NCBI GenBank assembly: GCA_019633425.1
Contig: WSUB01000053.1
Coordinates: 170,621-234,620 of the forward strand
DNA: 64,000 nucleotides
Reading direction: 5' to 3'
Source: Tulasnella sp. 424
Taxonomy: Eukaryota; Basidiomycota; Agaricomycetes; Cantharellales; Tulasnellaceae
Shown: positions 1 through 11,254 of the stretch, piece by piece
How the letters are laid out: each line of letters begins with the position of its first letter
Numbering within the stretch: the stretch's first letter is position 1
Program-made: the position numbers and the translations under genes
Notes under the pieces: model-generated
Told to the model about the DNA's origin: nothing
Seen by the model: the letters and a program-made list of their open reading frames with translations, nothing else
The model's database searches: none

Positions 1-192
1 ATCCTCCCATAATTTACCTTCGGCACGTGCATACTTGTTCACAGCAGCAATGAATTGCTCGCATTCCTTGAGGTCCTTCCCTCGAAATTCTAGATGATCT
101 GGCTCTATCAAAGGGTATGTCAATGACTTAGTGAGGGGACGGTGGTCGAAGTTGAATGGGCAGGCGGTACCCGACATACCGTTGGCTGACAT
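1..192 (-). CDS. DWM unit 1, type A, 5' end only
   Basis: First two exons of a DWM family gene running off the left edge. The 13-base exon 1 (180..192) starts at an ATG preceded by the family's AAGCGCTC context and is followed by a GTATGT donor. Exon 2 (1..104, continuing outside) begins after a TTGATAG acceptor and encodes the family start EPDHLEFRGKD followed by CEQFIAAVNKYARAEGK, the beginning of the first W-module. The visible part is open. Function unknown; family features are described under unit 2. OTC copy 1 begins on the other strand about 270 bases away, a divergent arrangement seen again and again in this window. Confidence 0.6.
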   Translation of the reverse strand, partial: MSANGMSGTACPFNFDHRPLTKSLTYPLIEPDHLEFRGKDLKECEQFIAAVNKYARAEGKLWED

Positions 193-464
193 GAGCGCTT
201 CAGTCTCTTAAAGCCAGCAATCCACCTTGGTTTGCTCGCTGTGATGATGGTGTTTGGGTAATTGTCAAAATTTGGTCAAGTCTAGCTGATCTAGCAATCG
301 GTCCGTCGTTCAGAAGCGAACCAGAACGTTCGCACGCCACGGATTAGCTCCCTTGTTTGCTTGTCTACCTCCACATCTTCGAAATTCTGACTTCTTCTTG
401 GATCTAACAAGGGGAATTTTCCCTCTCCTCTCCCTCTTAGCTGCCGAACCTCGCGCTCCTCGTC

Positions 465-1741
465 GCTCGCCAACCTCAACGTCGCCCAATCAATTGTCCG
501 CTAGGCCATGGTGCAAACGTCAAAAGGCTGTCTCAGCCGATCCTCAAGCCAAACGCCGCCATGACAAAACTTCCTTCAAACTCGGGTAGATACTGACTGA
601 TTATCTTGGTGTTCTTGAAACGAAGCACCCGTGTTCGTGTCTCTGCCGGGACCGCCGCTTCACTCTTTGGTGGTGACCCTAGCTCCTCGAGAGAGATGAC
701 ATCCAGCCTGGCGCGAATAAGAATGTGCGGAAGGTCATTGGCGGCATGTAGAGGGTAATCTTTGCCAGGGTCGCGGCGCACGAGGAAATTGAGGTAAGTT
801 GAATGAAAATTATTGTTTTATACGTCAAGGAGACGAGGGTCGGCTTCTGTCGGTCTTACCGTCCATACCCTTCTCTAATTCTTCGCCCCTGCCTTTATTA
901 GGAACTCGCTCGACACTGACCAGTACCAGCTCTCAACGTTCTTCCTCATTATGGCACCCAACGCAAATCATGGTGGCACTTCTCACCTTGCACGAGCACG
1001 CGCACCTCTTCTCGGGCGCATCCTCGGGCTCGTCCCAGGGCACCACTCCCGAAGGCCTACCAGCTCTTCCACCACTGACGATCGCCTGGGTCGGAGATTG
1101 CTCGAACGTCCTTCACGACATGCTCGTCACCTACCTGCGGTTGGGACATAAGCTCCGAGTCGGAACACCTTCGGACCCGAAGTATGATGCCCCCGCTGCA
1201 GTCTGGGATAAATTCAAGGAAGTCAAGTGTGAGAAGGGCATCTCCTGGACGGACGATCCCAGCTGTCAAGGGTGCCGATGTCGTGGTACGTGGGCGAAAA
1301 AAATATTTCAGGGATCCCAATCCGTCTCTCTCTCCCGAAGCTTACGGGTCGGATATGTTGTAGGATCTCCATGGGTCAGAAAAACGAAGATCTCAAGGAC
1401 TAAAAGACTTCAATGGTTTCAAATTCACCGAGCAGCTGTGCAAGGAAGGCGGAGCGAACCCGGATTGGAAGCTCCTCCACTGCTTACCTCGAAAGGAGCA
1501 CGAAGTCGACGACGAGGTGTGTCTTGTGCATCGAATTTCTCCTGCGCTTGCTTAACCATCACCCGCCCGTCAAGGTCTTCCCCGGCCCTCGATCGCTCGT
1601 ATTCCTGAAGCTGAGAACCGGAAGTGGACGATCATGGCATTGTTTGAGGATGTGGCTTGCATTGCCCTGTTTGTCTTGGAGAGAGTGATTCGCTGACGAC
1701 CATCTGCTGACAGTCAACTGTTCGGCCAGTGCAAGCTGTGA
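465..1741 (+). pseudogene. Ornithine carbamoyltransferase pseudogene, copy 1
   Basis: OTC joins carbamoyl phosphate to ornithine to make citrulline in arginine synthesis, in fungi usually in mitochondria. Seen here in order: the N-terminal LANLNVAQ region (about 470), a degraded carbamoyl-phosphate loop (KRSTRVRVSA, about 620), HPTQIM at about 956, LTIAWVGD at about 1075, [15 protein letters not shown] at about 1470 (ornithine-binding HCLP) and a terminal QLFGQ-KL-stop. Splice-like breaks occur at the positions used by the other copies, such as GAG/GTGTGT after VDDE. It is broken: bases are missing around 1259-1290, where the VVTDTW motif should be, and a one-base loss follows SLVF near 1590. 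It lies head-to-head with DWM unit 1 and converges on unit 2. Confidence 0.85.
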
Positions 1742-2143
1742 AGGTTTAGTGGTATGATATAAAATGCTTCGATGCTGGCCATCTTAGACAGGGGAACAAG
1801 CCGTTCATTCCTCTAAATGGGCGCACAATTTTCCTAGCTCGTCGAGTAGTACACGTAAGAATTTTTTTGGGTTGGCCTCCCGAGTTTTATGCGAATACCC
1901 GAAACTCTCAAGGTCTTTAGCTAAGGTCAATCCGAGTGGCTTACTGCGAGTGCGAAGAATGCCCAGACGATTGCCTCCCAGGCATCCCCCTCAAACCGTT
2001 GACTACCTCCGGTGTCTGGTTTGCACATGTGAAATACTAATTTCTTCGCACAATGATCGATTCAAGATACATACATCACGTAAGGCGGTGGGAAGTTGCG
2101 TTATTCCCACTGTGAGCGACGCATGAGTAGTTGGGGGGCCACG
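1742..2143. other. Convergent intergenic repeat, no gene
   Basis: About 400 bases between the 3' end of an OTC copy and the 3' end of the next DWM gene. No gene seen. The same sequence block (landmarks: a TATAAAATGCTTCGATGC stretch, then CATCTCAGACAGGGAAACAAG, then GACCCGAAACTCTCAAGG) recurs at about 5155-5547, 9131-9491, 15121-15518, 25447-25827, 46106-46479, 51901-52283, 54511-54867 and 60357-60729. It therefore belongs to the duplicated unit and probably holds both 3' untranslated regions. Confidence 0.6.
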
Positions 2144-3604
2144 TTAAATCGGTTCGAAGAGTAATTCCTGCAAAATAATGCAACGAGGGCGGTTAGCTTG
2201 CAGGTCAGCTTCTATTTAATGGGAGAAATGTTGATTCCCTACCGAATCGTGCTCGCTAGGGCGTCCTTGCGGCTTGAACCACACCAAACGTGGACGTCCA
2301 TTGTCTGAATAACATGCTAAGCGGACCTCTGTGGGGCATTGTTCAGGGCGCAATAACATGATGACTCCATTCTCGATGTGATATACCTGAATCCCCCATT
2401 ACAGAGAGAGACTTGAATCTTTTATGAATTTTAGACTCGGATATCTTCCATGCTTTCATCAAGATTGGTCCATTAAACGGCCGGGCCAGAGACCCGGTTC
2501 CCAATCTTGAGTCTACACCGCAGATGGCTAGGGGACTGAGCAACGATGCAATTGGTTGAGCTCATGAACTCAGAGTGGCTCAGGCCTACTAACCTATTGT
2601 CCGTGGGGGAGTTTGCAGTATACCACTTCATCCCAAGCACATCAAAACCCGGAATCTGATTCTGAAACCAGGAGAGTAAAGATTGTGTGTAGGAAAAGGG
2701 TGCCGAAATACCGCTTACATCGGGAATGAACAGGTTCTGAGGGCAGTCGGATGCGGGGAGGCATTCCACCTCTAATGCGTCAGCTATCGATGTGGTAGCG
2801 TATACGCGACCACGTTGGCGTGATTTTAGGTCGATGACTTTGGTCAGATAATAATTCTCGGAGTCGGCTCCCCTAAGGACTCTGATTCGGCCTCTATGCC
2901 GACCGTTCTTGACGACCAGGGCAGCCGCTCCAGTAACCGGGGCACTAGCTGCGGGGGCCGGCATTGGGATAATTCTGAGTTAGAGTTTGTTCAGAGTCCA
3001 GTGTCACCAGCAATACAGGATATGAAAGAAATGCTTACGAAGAGCTCTCTTCGAATCCCTGACCGTATTGGGCAAAAATTGCCTGCTGCAACGAAACCCA
3101 ATCATCCCGGACGCCAGGCTCGAGCGACATATACCATCTCAAGGCACTTCCCACAAAGCACCCCGAGGCGAACTTGGCGGTCCAATTTACGTCATCGAGC
3201 TTTTCCAGGTCCAGAGCTTTCTGTCGAACCCAATTTACGAAATCCTCTGCCTCTGCGCCACTCCTTCCAGCGAACTGCAATCGATATCTCAATATCATTG
3301 CACTTCTAAGCAGCTTCCAGCTTCGTTGAGTCTCTTCATCAAGAGCACCCCACCATAGCAGGGCATCACCTGCCATGCAGGTTGCGACGAAATCCGCAAT
3401 CCATTGATCATCCCGTAATTTACCTTCGGCACGTGCATACTTGTTCACAGCAGTAATGAACTGCTCGCATTCCTTGAGGTCCTTCCCTCGAAATTCTAGA
3501 GGATCTGGTTCTATCAAAAGGGTACGTCAACGGCTTGGGTGGTCTTAGGAGAAGGTATTGAAGTTGAATGGGCGAACGGCACCGAACATACCGTTGGCTG
3601 ACAT
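2144..3604 (-). CDS. DWM unit 2, type A, intact
   Basis: Reference type A gene, function unknown. Exons on the minus strand: 3592..3604, 3039..3510, 2719..2974, 2594..2661, 2387..2535, 2243..2328 (or from 2304), 2144..2167; all introns GT-AG, 56-82 bases; about 355 residues, open. Exon 2 holds two copies of one module with a 73-residue offset and no gap: F22/F95, W41/W114, C49/C122, AL 54-55/127-128, W57/W130, W69/W142, Y80/Y153. Exon 3 gives an Ala/Pro hinge, then GRHRGRIRV, YYLTK, TSIADALEVE and LFIPD; exon 4 GFDVLGMKWY; exon 5 LAICGVDS...KAWKIS; exon 6 LVWFK; exon 7 only ELLFEPI-stop. No signal peptide or membrane helix is evident. Two acceptors 24 bases apart in exon 6 both keep frame. 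The module recalls Gag-like helical domains; this is a resemblance only. Confidence 0.8.
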
Positions 3605-3883
3605 GAGCGCTTCAGTCCCTTAAAGCTAACAAGCCACTTTAGTTTGGTCGCTGTAGTGATGGTTGTTGGGTAATTGTCGGAATTTGGTCAAGTCTGGCTG
3701 CTCGAGCAATCGAGCGTCGTCAGCAGTGCCAGAACGTTCGCACGCCACGTATTATTACCTTTGTTTGCTTGTTTACTTCCCCATAGCGCCCCGCCTTCGA
3801 AATTCCGACTTCTTTCTGGATCTAACAAGGGGAATTTTCACTCTCCTCTCCTCCTTAGTTGCCAAGCCCCGCGCTTCTCGTCG

Positions 3884-5154
3884 CTCGCCGACCTCAGCGT
3901 CCCCCAAATCACTTGTCTGTTAGATCATGCCGCAAACCTCAAAAGGCTGTCTCAACCAATCCTCAACGCAAACGTCGCCATGACAAAACTTCCTTCACAC
4001 CCGAGTAAATTCAAATCGATTGCCTTGGGGTTCTCGAAACGAAGCACGTACCCGTGTCTCTACCGGGACCGCCGCTTCGCTCTTGGGTGGTGAGCCTTGC
4101 TCCTCGGGAAAGTGGACATTCAGCTTGGCGCGAATGAAGACGCCAGCGAAACCGCCAAGGCTCATTGGCAGCATCTAGCCAGGAATCCTTGCTAGGGTTG
4201 GGGAGCACGAGGAAACTAAGCTGAGTTGAATGGAATTTATTTTTTATACGTCAACGAGACGAGGGCGGATTACCTTCTCTGATTCTTCGCCCCTGCCTTC
4301 ATTTATGAACTCGCTCGACACTCATCAGTACGGTTCTCAACGCCCTTTCATCATTTTGGCAACCAACGCAAGTCCTGCCGGACCTTCTCACCTTGCACGA
4401 GCACGCGCACCGCTGCTCAGGCGCATCCTTGCCGTCATCCAATGGCACCACTCCCGAAGGCCTACCAACTCTTCCACCGCTGACGATCTCCTGGGTCGGA
4501 GACAGCCCTAACGTCCTTCACGACATGCTCGTCACCTACCCGCGGTTGGGGCACAAGCTCCGAGTCGGGACGCCTTCAAACCCATAGCACCATGCCCCCA
4601 CTGCAGTTTGGGATAAGATCAAGGAAGTCGATTGCGAGAAGGGAATCTTCTGGATGGGTGATCCTCGGGAAGCTGTCAAAGGTGCGGACGTCGTGATCAC
4701 GGATACGTGGTACGTGCGTAAGATAAAAATCTGGGATCCCTCCCGGGGCTTATGGGTCGTAAACTTTATAGGATCTCCATGGATCAAGAGCAAAAAACGG
4801 CTCAACGATTAAAAGACTTCAATGGTTTCCAGGTCACTGAGAAGCTCTGCAAGGAAGGCTGAGCGAACCGGAATTGGAGTTCCTCCACTGCTTGCCTCGA
4901 AAAAGAGCACGAAGTCGACGACGAGGTATGTCTTGTGCATCGAGTTTCTCGTTCACGTCAATTAACCATCATCCGCACATCAAGGTCCTCCCCGGCTCTC
5001 GGTCTCTCGTGTTCCCCGAAGCCGAGAACAGGAAGTGGACGATCATGGCATTGTTCGAGTACGTCACAGGCGATGCCCGTTCGGCTTGCTAAAAGAGATT
5101 CGCTGACAATGGTCTTTTCTTGACAGTCAACTTTTTGGTCAGTGGAAACTGTGA
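3884..5154 (+). pseudogene. Ornithine carbamoyltransferase pseudogene, copy 2
   Basis: OTC copy with an N-terminal stretch still open (LADLSVPQITCLLDHAANLK from about 3884, then SIALGFSKRST near 4018). Bases inserted inside the STRTR loop break the frame. The substrate-site HPTQ is reduced to QPTQ near 4352. [29 protein letters not shown] (about 4880) and [15 protein letters not shown] remain, and the last exon reads QLFGQWKL-stop exactly. An extra A after CLPRK shifts the frame near 4903. Intron positions match the other copies, so this arose by DNA duplication. It is divergent from DWM unit 2 and convergent with unit 3. Confidence 0.85.
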
Positions 5155-5547
5155 AGACTTTCCGTAGAATGATATAAAATACTTCACCGCTTGCCATCTC
5201 AGACGGAGTAAGGCGTCGTTCATTCCGCTAAGTGAGCGCACCACTGCCTTGCTTGTCGAATTATATATGTAAGACTTTTTGGGTAACCTCCCAAATTGTA
5301 AGCGGAATCCCGAAACTCTCAAGGCTCCCAAGGTCAATAAAGTTACCCGCTGCCGAGTCCAGAGACTGGTTGAGCGCTTGCCTCTCCCCTTCAAACTGTG
5401 AACCAGCCGTGGGGTCTGATTTGCATATCTGGAATACAAATCCCTCCGCACAATGGTGGGGACATACAAGATGTAACTTATCACGTAAGGCGGGGCGAAG
5501 CTGCTTCATTCCCGCTAGGAGCCATGAATGAGGAGTCGGGAACCTTG

Positions 5548-7021
5548 TCAAATCGCCTCGAAGAATAGTTCCTACAAAATAATGCAACGAGGGCCGTCAG
5601 CTTGCCACTCAGCTTCTATTTCATAGCCATTATTAATATCCCTACCAACTCTAAACGTCCAGAGTTCTTCTCCAGTTGGAAATACACCCAACGATGACCT
5701 GCTTCGCTGGAAAAAAGGTGCAAACGCTCCCTATGAGTCAACGTCAGAGGACAGCAATAGTGTCGGTCAGTTCGTGATAAGATTTACATACCTGATCCAC
5801 TTGCATCTAAAGCCCAGATCGAGATTTGATGATCATCTGACTGAGAGACCTTCCAAGCTGTCGTCAGGGTTGGTCCATCGAATGGCGAGCCTAGGGATGC
5901 GGTTCCCGAAGCTGAGTTTACACCACAAATGGCCAGGGAGCTATATAAAGATGCAATTGATTGAGCTCACGAGCCGAGAGTGCCTTAGGCCTACTAACCT
6001 GAAGGATAAGGTTCGCCGGTTAGTATACCACTTCATCCCAAGTACATCAAAGCCCTTAATCTGATTCTGAAACCCAGGCCAATAAGGTTGAGTATTAGAA
6101 AGATTGTCGAAATGGCGCTTACATCGGGAATGAGCAGGTTGTGGGGTTCGTCGGAGGCACGGAGGGATTCGTACTCGACCTCTAGTGCGTCAGCCACTGA
6201 TGTAGTAGCATGTAGCCGACCGTGTTGATCTGAGACTATGCCAAGGACTTTGGATAGATAATAAGTCTTGGAGTCACCTTCCCTAAAAACTCTGATACAG
6301 CCTCTATGCCGGCCGTTACTGGCGACCGGGGCGGTAGCTGCGGTGACCGGGGCAGTAGCTGCGGGGGCCGGCGTTGGGATGATTCTGAATCAGAACTTGC
6401 TCAGGATCCGGTGTCATAAGCAATACAGAATATGATAGAAATGCTTACGGGGAACTCTCCTGAAATCCCTGACCGTAGTGAGCAAGGATCGCGTGCTGCA
6501 GCGAAACCCAATCATCTCGGGCGCCAGACTCGAGCGACATATACCATCTCAAGGCACTCCCTACAAAGCACCACGAGGAAAACTCAGCGATCCATTGTGG
6601 GTCATTGTGCTTTCCAAGGTCCAGAGCTCTCTGTCGAACCCAATGGACGAAACCCTCTGCCTCTGCGCCACTCCTTCCGGCAAACAGCAATCGGTATCTC
6701 GATAGCATCGTACTTCTGAGCAGCTTCCAGCTTCCTTGAGTCTCTTCGTCAAGGACATTCCACCATAGTAAGGCATCCCCTGCCATGCAGGTTGCGACCA
6801 AGTCCGCAATCCACTGATCATCCCGTAATTTACCCTCGGCACGTGCATACTTGTTTACAGCAGTGATGAATCGCCCGCATTCCTTGAGGTCCTTCCCTAG
6901 AAATTCTAGATGGTCTGGCCCTATGAAAGTGTAGGTCAACGGCTTGGGTCATTTGAGCAGTGAGGGGACGGTGGTCGAAGTTGAATGGGCGGGCGGTACC
7001 GAACATACCGTTGGCTGACAT
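5548..7021 (-). CDS. DWM unit 3, type A, open
   Basis: Exons (minus): 7009..7021, 6449..6920, 6123..6384, 5999..6066, 5792..5940, 5646..5701, 5548..5571, about 347 residues, ending ELFFEAI-stop. Exon sizes 13, 472, 262, 68, 149, 56 and 24 keep the family phases. Both W-modules are complete. Exon 3 has RGCIRVFREG with YYLSK and ADALEVE. Exon 6 is the weak point: the family-position acceptor leaves the frame one base short, but an AAG acceptor 33 bases further in restores an open frame, so this is either a functional alternative site or the first step of decay. A 178-base part of exon 2 (6619..6796) is identical to unit 4. Function unknown. Confidence 0.7.
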
Positions 7022-7835
7022 GAGCGCTTCGATCCCTGAAAGCCAACAGGTGCACTCGCTCCGGTCATTGCGATGATGGTTATTGGGTACTTCGTCGAAG
7101 TTTGGTCAAGTCCAGCAATCGGTCGAGATCGTCAAAAAGCGAACTAAACATGTTCGCACGCCGCAAATCTGGCTTTCATTAAAGGTTCTCTTTCGCTGCC
7201 CGGATCTCAACCATATGAGCTCTTGGCAGGGGTGTTGGGAGAGAGGGAACACAACGCTTGAAGGGTGCTGTGTCCAGCATACCTGCATGGTATCGGAATG
7301 GATGTGGGGATACGGACCGAATCCCGTTAGCGCGAATAGCTGGGCCTGTTGTGGTCTCACTGGAGAGCGACTACATCAGTCACCATGCATAATTGGTTAG
7401 CCTACATGGTATGAACTCGAACTCTGCAGGTGGATCCCTGGGCCAGCGGCTTATTGGGCGGCTCACGACAGCGACGTAAAAAGTGTTTGTGTCATCGGAC
7501 AGATTATTGCTTCGAGCAGGGGAACGGAACAGCAGGGACTGGATATGGTCAATAGCCGTTGTTTAATCGGAGATGACGGTCGTTCTTTCTGCCAGCGTTC
7601 AAGCTTGAAGAAGGTCAAAAGGACTGGAACAGTTGCAGTGTTGGACCCTGAGAGTATCTCCCATGACATCATTGTTTACTTTCCCATCCGAGTCCGCCTT
7701 CGAACGAACATGTCCAAAGTACAAGAGTGGAGTTTTACTGTCCTTCTTCATTATCCTTCTACTCCTCTCCTTCTCGATTCATGGCCCTCATTTAAAATAC
7801 CTCCGCTTATCTCGTGAGGCCGATCCCCGACCTCA
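7022..7835. repeat. Spacer repeat, left copy (empty MITE site)
   Basis: Gene-free stretch between DWM unit 3 and OTC copy 3. From about 7165 to 7740 it matches a block at about 17120-17860 in the same position of another unit (landmarks GAGCTCTTGGCAGGGGTGTTGG and ATAATTGGTTAGCCTAC). No convincing coding sequence. This copy has CTACATCAGTCACC at 7371, the uninterrupted counterpart of the site occupied by the MITE in the right copy. Confidence 0.7.
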
Positions 7836-9130
7836 GCGTTTCCTAAATCAACCGCTCATTGGCTCATGCCGCGTACAACACGCTGTCTCACTCATCCTCA
7901 AGCCGTATGTCACCATCATGATGACAAAACTTCCTTAGATCTCGCTTCAACACAAGTCAATCGCATTGCTGTTCTCGAAACGCAGTACCCGGACTCGTTT
8001 CTCTGCCAAGACCGCCTCTCCACTCTTGGCCGGGAGAGCCTTGTTCGTTGGGAGAGAGGGCATCCAGCCTGGCGTGAGCGAGAGCGCCAGTAACACTACC
8101 AAATATATTAGCAGCATGTGCCAAGGAATATTTGCTGGGGTCGAAGAGCACGAAAAATTTCAGGTAAGTTTGATGAAAATTATTGATCATACGTAACGGA
8201 AACGAGGGCGGATCGGCTTTCATTGGTCTTGCCCTCCGTACGCTTCCCTGACTCGTCGCCTCCAGCCTCATTAGGAACTCGCTCGACACTCAACACTACC
8301 AGTTCTCCACGCTCTATTCTTACTATGGCACCCAACGCAACTCATCGCGGACCTTCGTACCCTGCACGAGCACGCGCACCTCTTCTCAGGCACACCCTCG
8401 GGTTCATCCAAGGGTACCACCTCCGAAGGCCTATCAGCTGTTCCACCACTTACAATCGCCTGATAGCTCGAACTTCCTCCATGACGTGCTCGTCACCTAC
8501 ACGCGACTGGGATCCAAGCTCCGAGTCGGAACGCTTTCGAACCCCAAGTGCCATGCTCCCGGAGCAGTCCGAGATAATATCAAGGAAGTCAATTGCGAGA
8601 AGGGAATATTTTAGACGGACGATTCAAGGGAGGCTGCCAAGGGTACCGACGTCGAGGTCACCGATACCTGGTACGTGGGCCAAAAGAATTCGGAATTCCA
8701 ATCCGTCTCTCCTCCTCGGCTGACGGGTCGGAACGTTACAAGATCTCTATGGGTTAAGAACCCGTTAAGAACACGAAAAGGCTCAACGACTAAAAGGCCT
8801 CAACGGTTTCCAAGTCGCTGAGAAGTTGTGCCAGGAAGGCGGAGCGAACGCGGGTCGGACGTTCCTTCGCTTACCTCGAAAGGAGCACGAAGTCGACGAG
8901 GAGGTCTGTCTTGTGCATCAAGCCTTTCCTCCGCATAGCTTAACCATCATCCGCACATCAAGGTCTTACACGGCCCTCGATCTCTCTTATTCCTCGAAGC
9001 TGGGAACAGGAAGCGGACGATCATGGCATTGTTCGAGTACGTGACTCACAACGCTTGTTCGGCTTCTGAAAGAGGTTCGCTGACGGGCCGTCTTGTTGAC
9101 AGTCCGCTGTTAGGCCAGTGGAAGCTGTGA
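7836..9130 (+). pseudogene. Ornithine carbamoyltransferase pseudogene, copy 3
   Basis: OTC copy with a well preserved N-terminal part: [20 protein letters not shown] from about 7966 (carbamoyl-phosphate STRTR loop intact), then GVSESASNT and [11 protein letters not shown]. In the centre the HPTQ region and WVGD are damaged: the segment around 8455-8465 has lost the bases for AWVGD. The C-terminal part keeps [12 protein letters not shown] (about 8874), [14 protein letters not shown] sequence and QLLGQWKL-stop in the final exon. Frameshifts in several exons make it non-functional. It converges on DWM unit 4. Confidence 0.85.
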
Positions 9131-9491
9131 AGAGTTTCGAATGATGCTGGCCATCTCGGACAGGGAAACAAGTCGTTTATCTCTCCTCCAAGTGAGGACA
9201 GTTTCTGCCGTGCTTATCGAATCGTAAATGTCAGGTCTTTTGGCTTACCTACTAAATTGCATATCGAGACCCGACACTCTCAAGGCTCCCATGGAAGGCT
9301 GATATAAGTTGCCGAGTTCGGAGAATAGTCGACCCCTTCTCCAAACCGGGGACTGCCTATCGCGTCCCATTTACACAAATGAAATAAAATTCTTTCACAC
9401 ACTGACCGAAACATACAATATATATCACCTAAGGCGGCAGGAAGCTGCCATATTCCCGGTATGAGCGACGCATGAGTAGTTGGGAAGCGGG

Positions 9492-10937
9492 TCAAATGGG
9501 CTCAAAGAGGAGTTTCTGCGAAATGCCCATTAGCTTGCAGGTCAGCCTCTCGTTAATGGCAGTGATCGTTAATTCCCTACCGAGTCCAAGTCACGACCGT
9601 ACCGCTTCAGTCTGCAATACACGAGACGCCGACCAGTGTGCGAGAAAATGTGCAAGTGCTCCCCTAGGTGTCGGATAAGGTCAGAGCCAGCAAGGGCATC
9701 CGTCAGTTGATAGTGAGGTATCCATACCTGATCCACTTGTATCTAAAGCCGAGATTGAAATCGAATGATCGTCTGACTGAGAGATCTTCCAAGGTTTAGT
9801 CAGGGTGGGTCCATCGAAATGCGAGCTTAAAGTTGTAGCTCCCGAATTTGAGTTTACACCACAGATTTCCATGTGGCTGAATAATAATGGAACGAACAAT
9901 TGAGCCGACCAGCCCGGAGTGATTGAGGCCTACTAACTTATGGTTCAGGTTGCGGTCTCCAGAATACCACTTCAACCCAAGCACATCAAAGCCCTGAATC
10001 TGATTCTGAAACCCAGGAAATAAGACTCAGTGTTATAAAAAGTGCCGAAATGGCGCTTACATCGGGAATGAGCAGGTTTTGGGGTCCATCGGACGCACCG
10101 AGGGATTCGGTCTCGACCTCTAACGCGTCAGCTACAGATGTAGTAGCATATAGTCGACCAGAGAATTGACCAGAGTCTTTGGATAGATAATAAATCTCGG
10201 AGTCGCCATCCCTAAAAACTTTGATACGGCCTCTACGCCGGCCATTATTGGCGGTCGGGGCGGTAGCTGCGGTGACCGGTGCAATAGCTGCGGAGGCCGG
10301 CAGTGGGATGATTTTGATTCGAGCTTGCTCAGAGCCCAGTGCTATCAGTAATGCAGAATGATAGAAATGCTTACGAGGAACCTTCTTCCATCTCCTGACC
10401 GTACTGAGCGAAAATTGCCTGCTGCAGGGAGTCCCAATCCCCCCGCACTCCGCGATCGAGCGAGACGTACCATCTGAGGGCACTCCCCACAAAGCACCCC
10501 GAAGCTAACTTAGCAGCCCAGTGTACGTCGTCGAGCTTTCCGACGTCCAGAGCTCTCTGTCGAACCCAATGGACGAAACCCTCTGCCTCTGCGCCACTCC
10601 TTCCGGCAAACAGCAATCGGTATCTCGATAGCATCGTACTTCTGAGCAGCTTCCAGCTTCCTTGAGTCTCTTCGTCAAGGACATTCCACCATAGTAAGGC
10701 ATCCCCTGCCATGCAGGTTGCGGCGAAATCCGCAATCCACTCATCATCCCGGAATTTCCCTTCGGCACGTGCATATTTGTTCACAGCAGCGATGAATTGC
10801 TCGCATTCCTTGAGGTCATTCCCTCGAAATTCTAGATGATCTGGTTCTATCGAAAGGGTCAACGACTTGGATGGTCTTAGGGGAAGGTAGTTGAAGTTGA
10901 ATGGGCGTGCGGTACCGAACATACCGTTGGCTGACAT
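9492..10937 (-). pseudogene. DWM unit 4, type A, one splice site lost
   Basis: Expected exons: 10925..10937, 10375..10846, 10061..10313, 9938..10005, 9728..9876, 9581..9663, 9492..9515. All are open, with the full double module, YYLSKDSGQ, ADALEVE, LLIPD, GFDVLGLKWY, EICGVNS...KPWKIS and KLLFEPI-stop. The single clear defect is the intron 2 acceptor, where the family's CAG reads CAA at 10314-10316; no other nearby AG keeps the frame. Intron 1 (78 bases) is stop-free and a multiple of three, so its retention would add 26 residues. Either a very young pseudogene or a gene using an unseen splice solution. Confidence 0.6.
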
Positions 10938-11254
10938 GAGCGCTTCAGTCCCTTAGAGCCAGTAACCCACCTTGGTCTGGCTGTTGCGGTGATAGTTATG
11001 TGGTACTCGTCGAAATTTGGTCGAGTCTAGCAATCGGTCGAACGTCGCCAAAAGCGAACCATGTAGAAGCGTTCGCACAGAAGCGGAGTCCGCATCAGAC
11101 CGTTCCTGACGCTGGTTGGACAATCTTGGTAAAACTCCGTCTCGTTACCCTGATTCATTCTCCAAAGTTTTCTTTTGTCACCCATCAATCAAACCTTCAC
11201 TGTCACTTAATAGATGTGCCTCGTCATAATCCCGACCTATAGATGGGGTAACAG
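10938..11254. other. Intergenic region without gene
   Basis: Upstream flank of DWM unit 4 joined directly to the truncated 3' end of unit 5. No OTC copy is present here, unlike the other type A units on the left side; it appears to have been deleted. I see no coding signal. Confidence 0.5.

Noticed and set aside
951..1151. MAPNANHGG-type open frames at each OTC copy
   Set aside because: They recur at 14344, 8325, 45312 and elsewhere with an ATG, but are out-of-frame readings of the OTC HPTQ-LTLHEH region; the OTC frame explains the conservation.
7390..7460. tRNA-like sequence (AATTGGTTAGCC with a B-box-like GGTTCGA on the other strand)
   Set aside because: A and B boxes are not in proper order or spacing and no acceptor or anticodon stem can be formed.
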